Shown one piece after another: positions 62,401 to 64,000 of a stretch of 64,000 nucleotides of DNA. Source of the stretch: Oxyruncus cristatus. Its lineage: Eukaryota; Chordata; Aves; Passeriformes; Cotingidae. The stretch's first letter is position 1. Each line of letters opens with the position of its first letter. Location: the NCBI GenBank assembly GCA_013399855.1, contig VXAY01005817.1:285423-349422 (forward strand), in the 5' to 3' direction. The position numbers and the translations under genes were made by a program. The notes beneath the pieces were generated by a model, which saw only the letters and a list, made by a program, of their open reading frames with translations, was not told the DNA's origin and made no database searches.

Positions 62401-64000
62401 TCTAACTGTGTAACCTACTCACTTAGCTTATAGCTGCAAAAGCACTTAAACACCCACGATTTAGGCATGATTTTAATTCTAAACACTAGATTGTGGCCAT
62501 CTTATTTTCTGTTAAGTTGCTTCCTATCCCTGAAATCTATAGATTCCAGAATTGTCCACAGGAATACTCCTCAGACTAAAGTGTCTGGACAGCAACGCCA
62601 CCTGAGGGTGAAGGAGATCTGATAATTATTTCAGGCTTAAGGTTCTCTGGGATTCATAAAGTGGCAAGGAAGTACGTAAGACAGATGTTCCAAATTCACT
62701 CCTATTGAATACAAAAGCAGCACTGCTGCCCTTTTCCTTAATGAGGGAGCAGTTGGAGAGCTCATCAAGTTACACATTATGAAAGATAGGAAATAGGTGT
62801 TCATTTTAGAGAAGTTGCTATATGAGTCCCACAAGGACCATTTGGGGACATGTTCTGCTAAACTATTCATAACTGATCCAGAAAATGAGCTGAACAGTAA
62901 TAAAAATTCTCCAGTGATAAAGACCAGCTTTATCTGTGTGCACAGACTCTAGATGACGTTATTTCAGGAGAAAGATCTTGAAGGCATTACATTAAGATCT
63001 ACAGAAAGAACTTGTTCAGTGTTCAATACCAATTAAAAGGGCATTGCCTATTAGGTAATTTTTAAGAAGGAAAAGAAACAAAACTGCAAAACCTGTATGA
63101 GACCGTTCTGGTGCCACAATTTAAATAAGTATAGAAACAAAACAGGTCAAGATGAAAAGGATGATTACAAGTATGGAAGTATTTTCATATGAGAGGCTAA
63201 ATACCAAAGTCTTGCCAACCTGAATGTTTCTGCAGTTTAGAATGTCCTTAAACAACTAATTCTTGGAAAGCTTCTCGATTTTCACTAGTTCTTATGTTCT
63301 TACCCAAACTTTTCAACCTTTTGCAGGAGTTTCAGACTGAGCCCATTCTCACATTCTTCTGTCACATTTGGAAACATGAACCCATGAACATGTGTTGCAT
63401 ATATACAGAAAAAAACAACATGCAGATCTAATATATTTTTTCCAATGACACTTGCAATTGCTTGCTGATGTGTTAGGTGTATCCTTTATCACCTATTACA
63501 TAGATGTGCATGCTTAAGGAGTTATGTATCAAATATGGAACGCACTTCCGATGTTAAAGATCCTGTTACTAGTTAGCATTCAAATGAGCTCGAAGTAGTA
63601 TTACAGGTGCTTCTTTTAAAAAGCAAGGCAACACTTGAGTCATTCTGATTGCTCATTACAATCAGAGCTGAGAGAGTGCAGAGGAGAGCGATTTACAGCC
63701 ACTTTCAGCTGCAAATTCAGAAATCATGCCTGCTGCAAGATGTGTGGAGAACTGCCTGCTGCCTTCACCTCCTCACCTCACCTCCTGTGGTGGCAGCCTC
63801 CCCCACCCCCTCCATGCAGCAGGACTTATTGAAGGATAATGTTGTGTCTCTCTGACCAACCCTTTCAAGTCCAACCTGCAAGCTCAAGGTTTAAAAGCTC
63901 AAACTGATGATCCCATTTAAATTCTCACTGCTTTTTCTGCTGAGTCTCCACCACTGAGCATGGTTCCATATTAATGATCTGCACACTGAAACAGAATGGA
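56426..64000 (-). other. KHDRBS2: KHDRBS2 intron (continuing past the window), no gene recognised
   Basis: The upstream intron, unfinished at the window edge. It is AT-rich, with a CT-rich patch at about 57525-57740, a GC-richer patch at about 60300-61070 (it has 'cttgggatataaagattt' and could be a very old LTR, but no ends were found), a GA run near 61418-61427, and a GC-richer patch at 63640-63830. No coding exon resembling the preceding KH-domain segment was found on the minus strand. The listed reading frames show no known domains. Confidence 0.6.

Noticed and set aside
55333..64000. Search for the preceding KHDRBS2 exon (GPRGNSLK loop region)
   Set aside because: No matching minus-strand codons were found, so that exon must lie beyond the window.
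1..64000. CRISPR arrays, tRNA or rRNA genes, bacterial or phage operons
   Set aside because: No regularly spaced repeats, no cloverleaf-like blocks with A/B-box sequence, and the whole window has vertebrate intron character.

Overview
The window looks like avian nuclear DNA, probably from a songbird or a close relative. It is AT-rich, intron-like vertebrate sequence. It holds many CR1 LINE fragments, the dominant bird retrotransposon, and pieces of bird-type endogenous-retrovirus LTRs. The only protein-coding gene I can support runs on the minus strand: KHDRBS2 (SLM1), a Sam68-like STAR-family RNA-binding protein. Two of its internal exons are present. One (55186-55332) encodes the C-terminal part of the KH domain. 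The other (1884-2011) encodes the QUA2 segment and the start of the RG-rich region. They are consecutive in the protein and joined by one phase-0 intron of 53,174 bp, which fills most of the window.

Layout from left to right (transcription of KHDRBS2 runs right to left). Positions 1-1883 are the start of the next intron and carry a CR1 fragment cut by the window edge. Positions 1884-2011 are the QUA2 exon. Positions 2012-55185 are the long intron. It holds CR1 fragments near 2.7, 6.5, 16, 30.6 (weak), 47.5 and 52.8 kb, two partial LTRs of one ERVL-like family (27.9-28.4 and 38.1-38.9 kb), one apparently full solo LTR of another family (32.7-33.4 kb), several short tandem and simple repeats, and a 105-bp near-perfect hairpin at 10.4 kb. 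Positions 55186-55332 are the KH exon. Positions 55333-64000 are the preceding intron, with another CR1 3' fragment at 55.8-56.4 kb.

All other open reading frames of 60-200 codons are what chance gives in this much intron, or antisense readings of LTR and CR1 sequence. I see no tRNA, rRNA, CRISPR array, operon or prokaryotic feature. I found no candidate for a new multi-gene system. The items most worth a second look are the long hairpin, an inverted CR1 pair that flanks the QUA2 exon, a candidate cryptic (poison) exon at 41.15-41.20 kb, and the A-rich tracts with a UUUAAA site just downstream of the QUA2 exon's imperfect splice donor.
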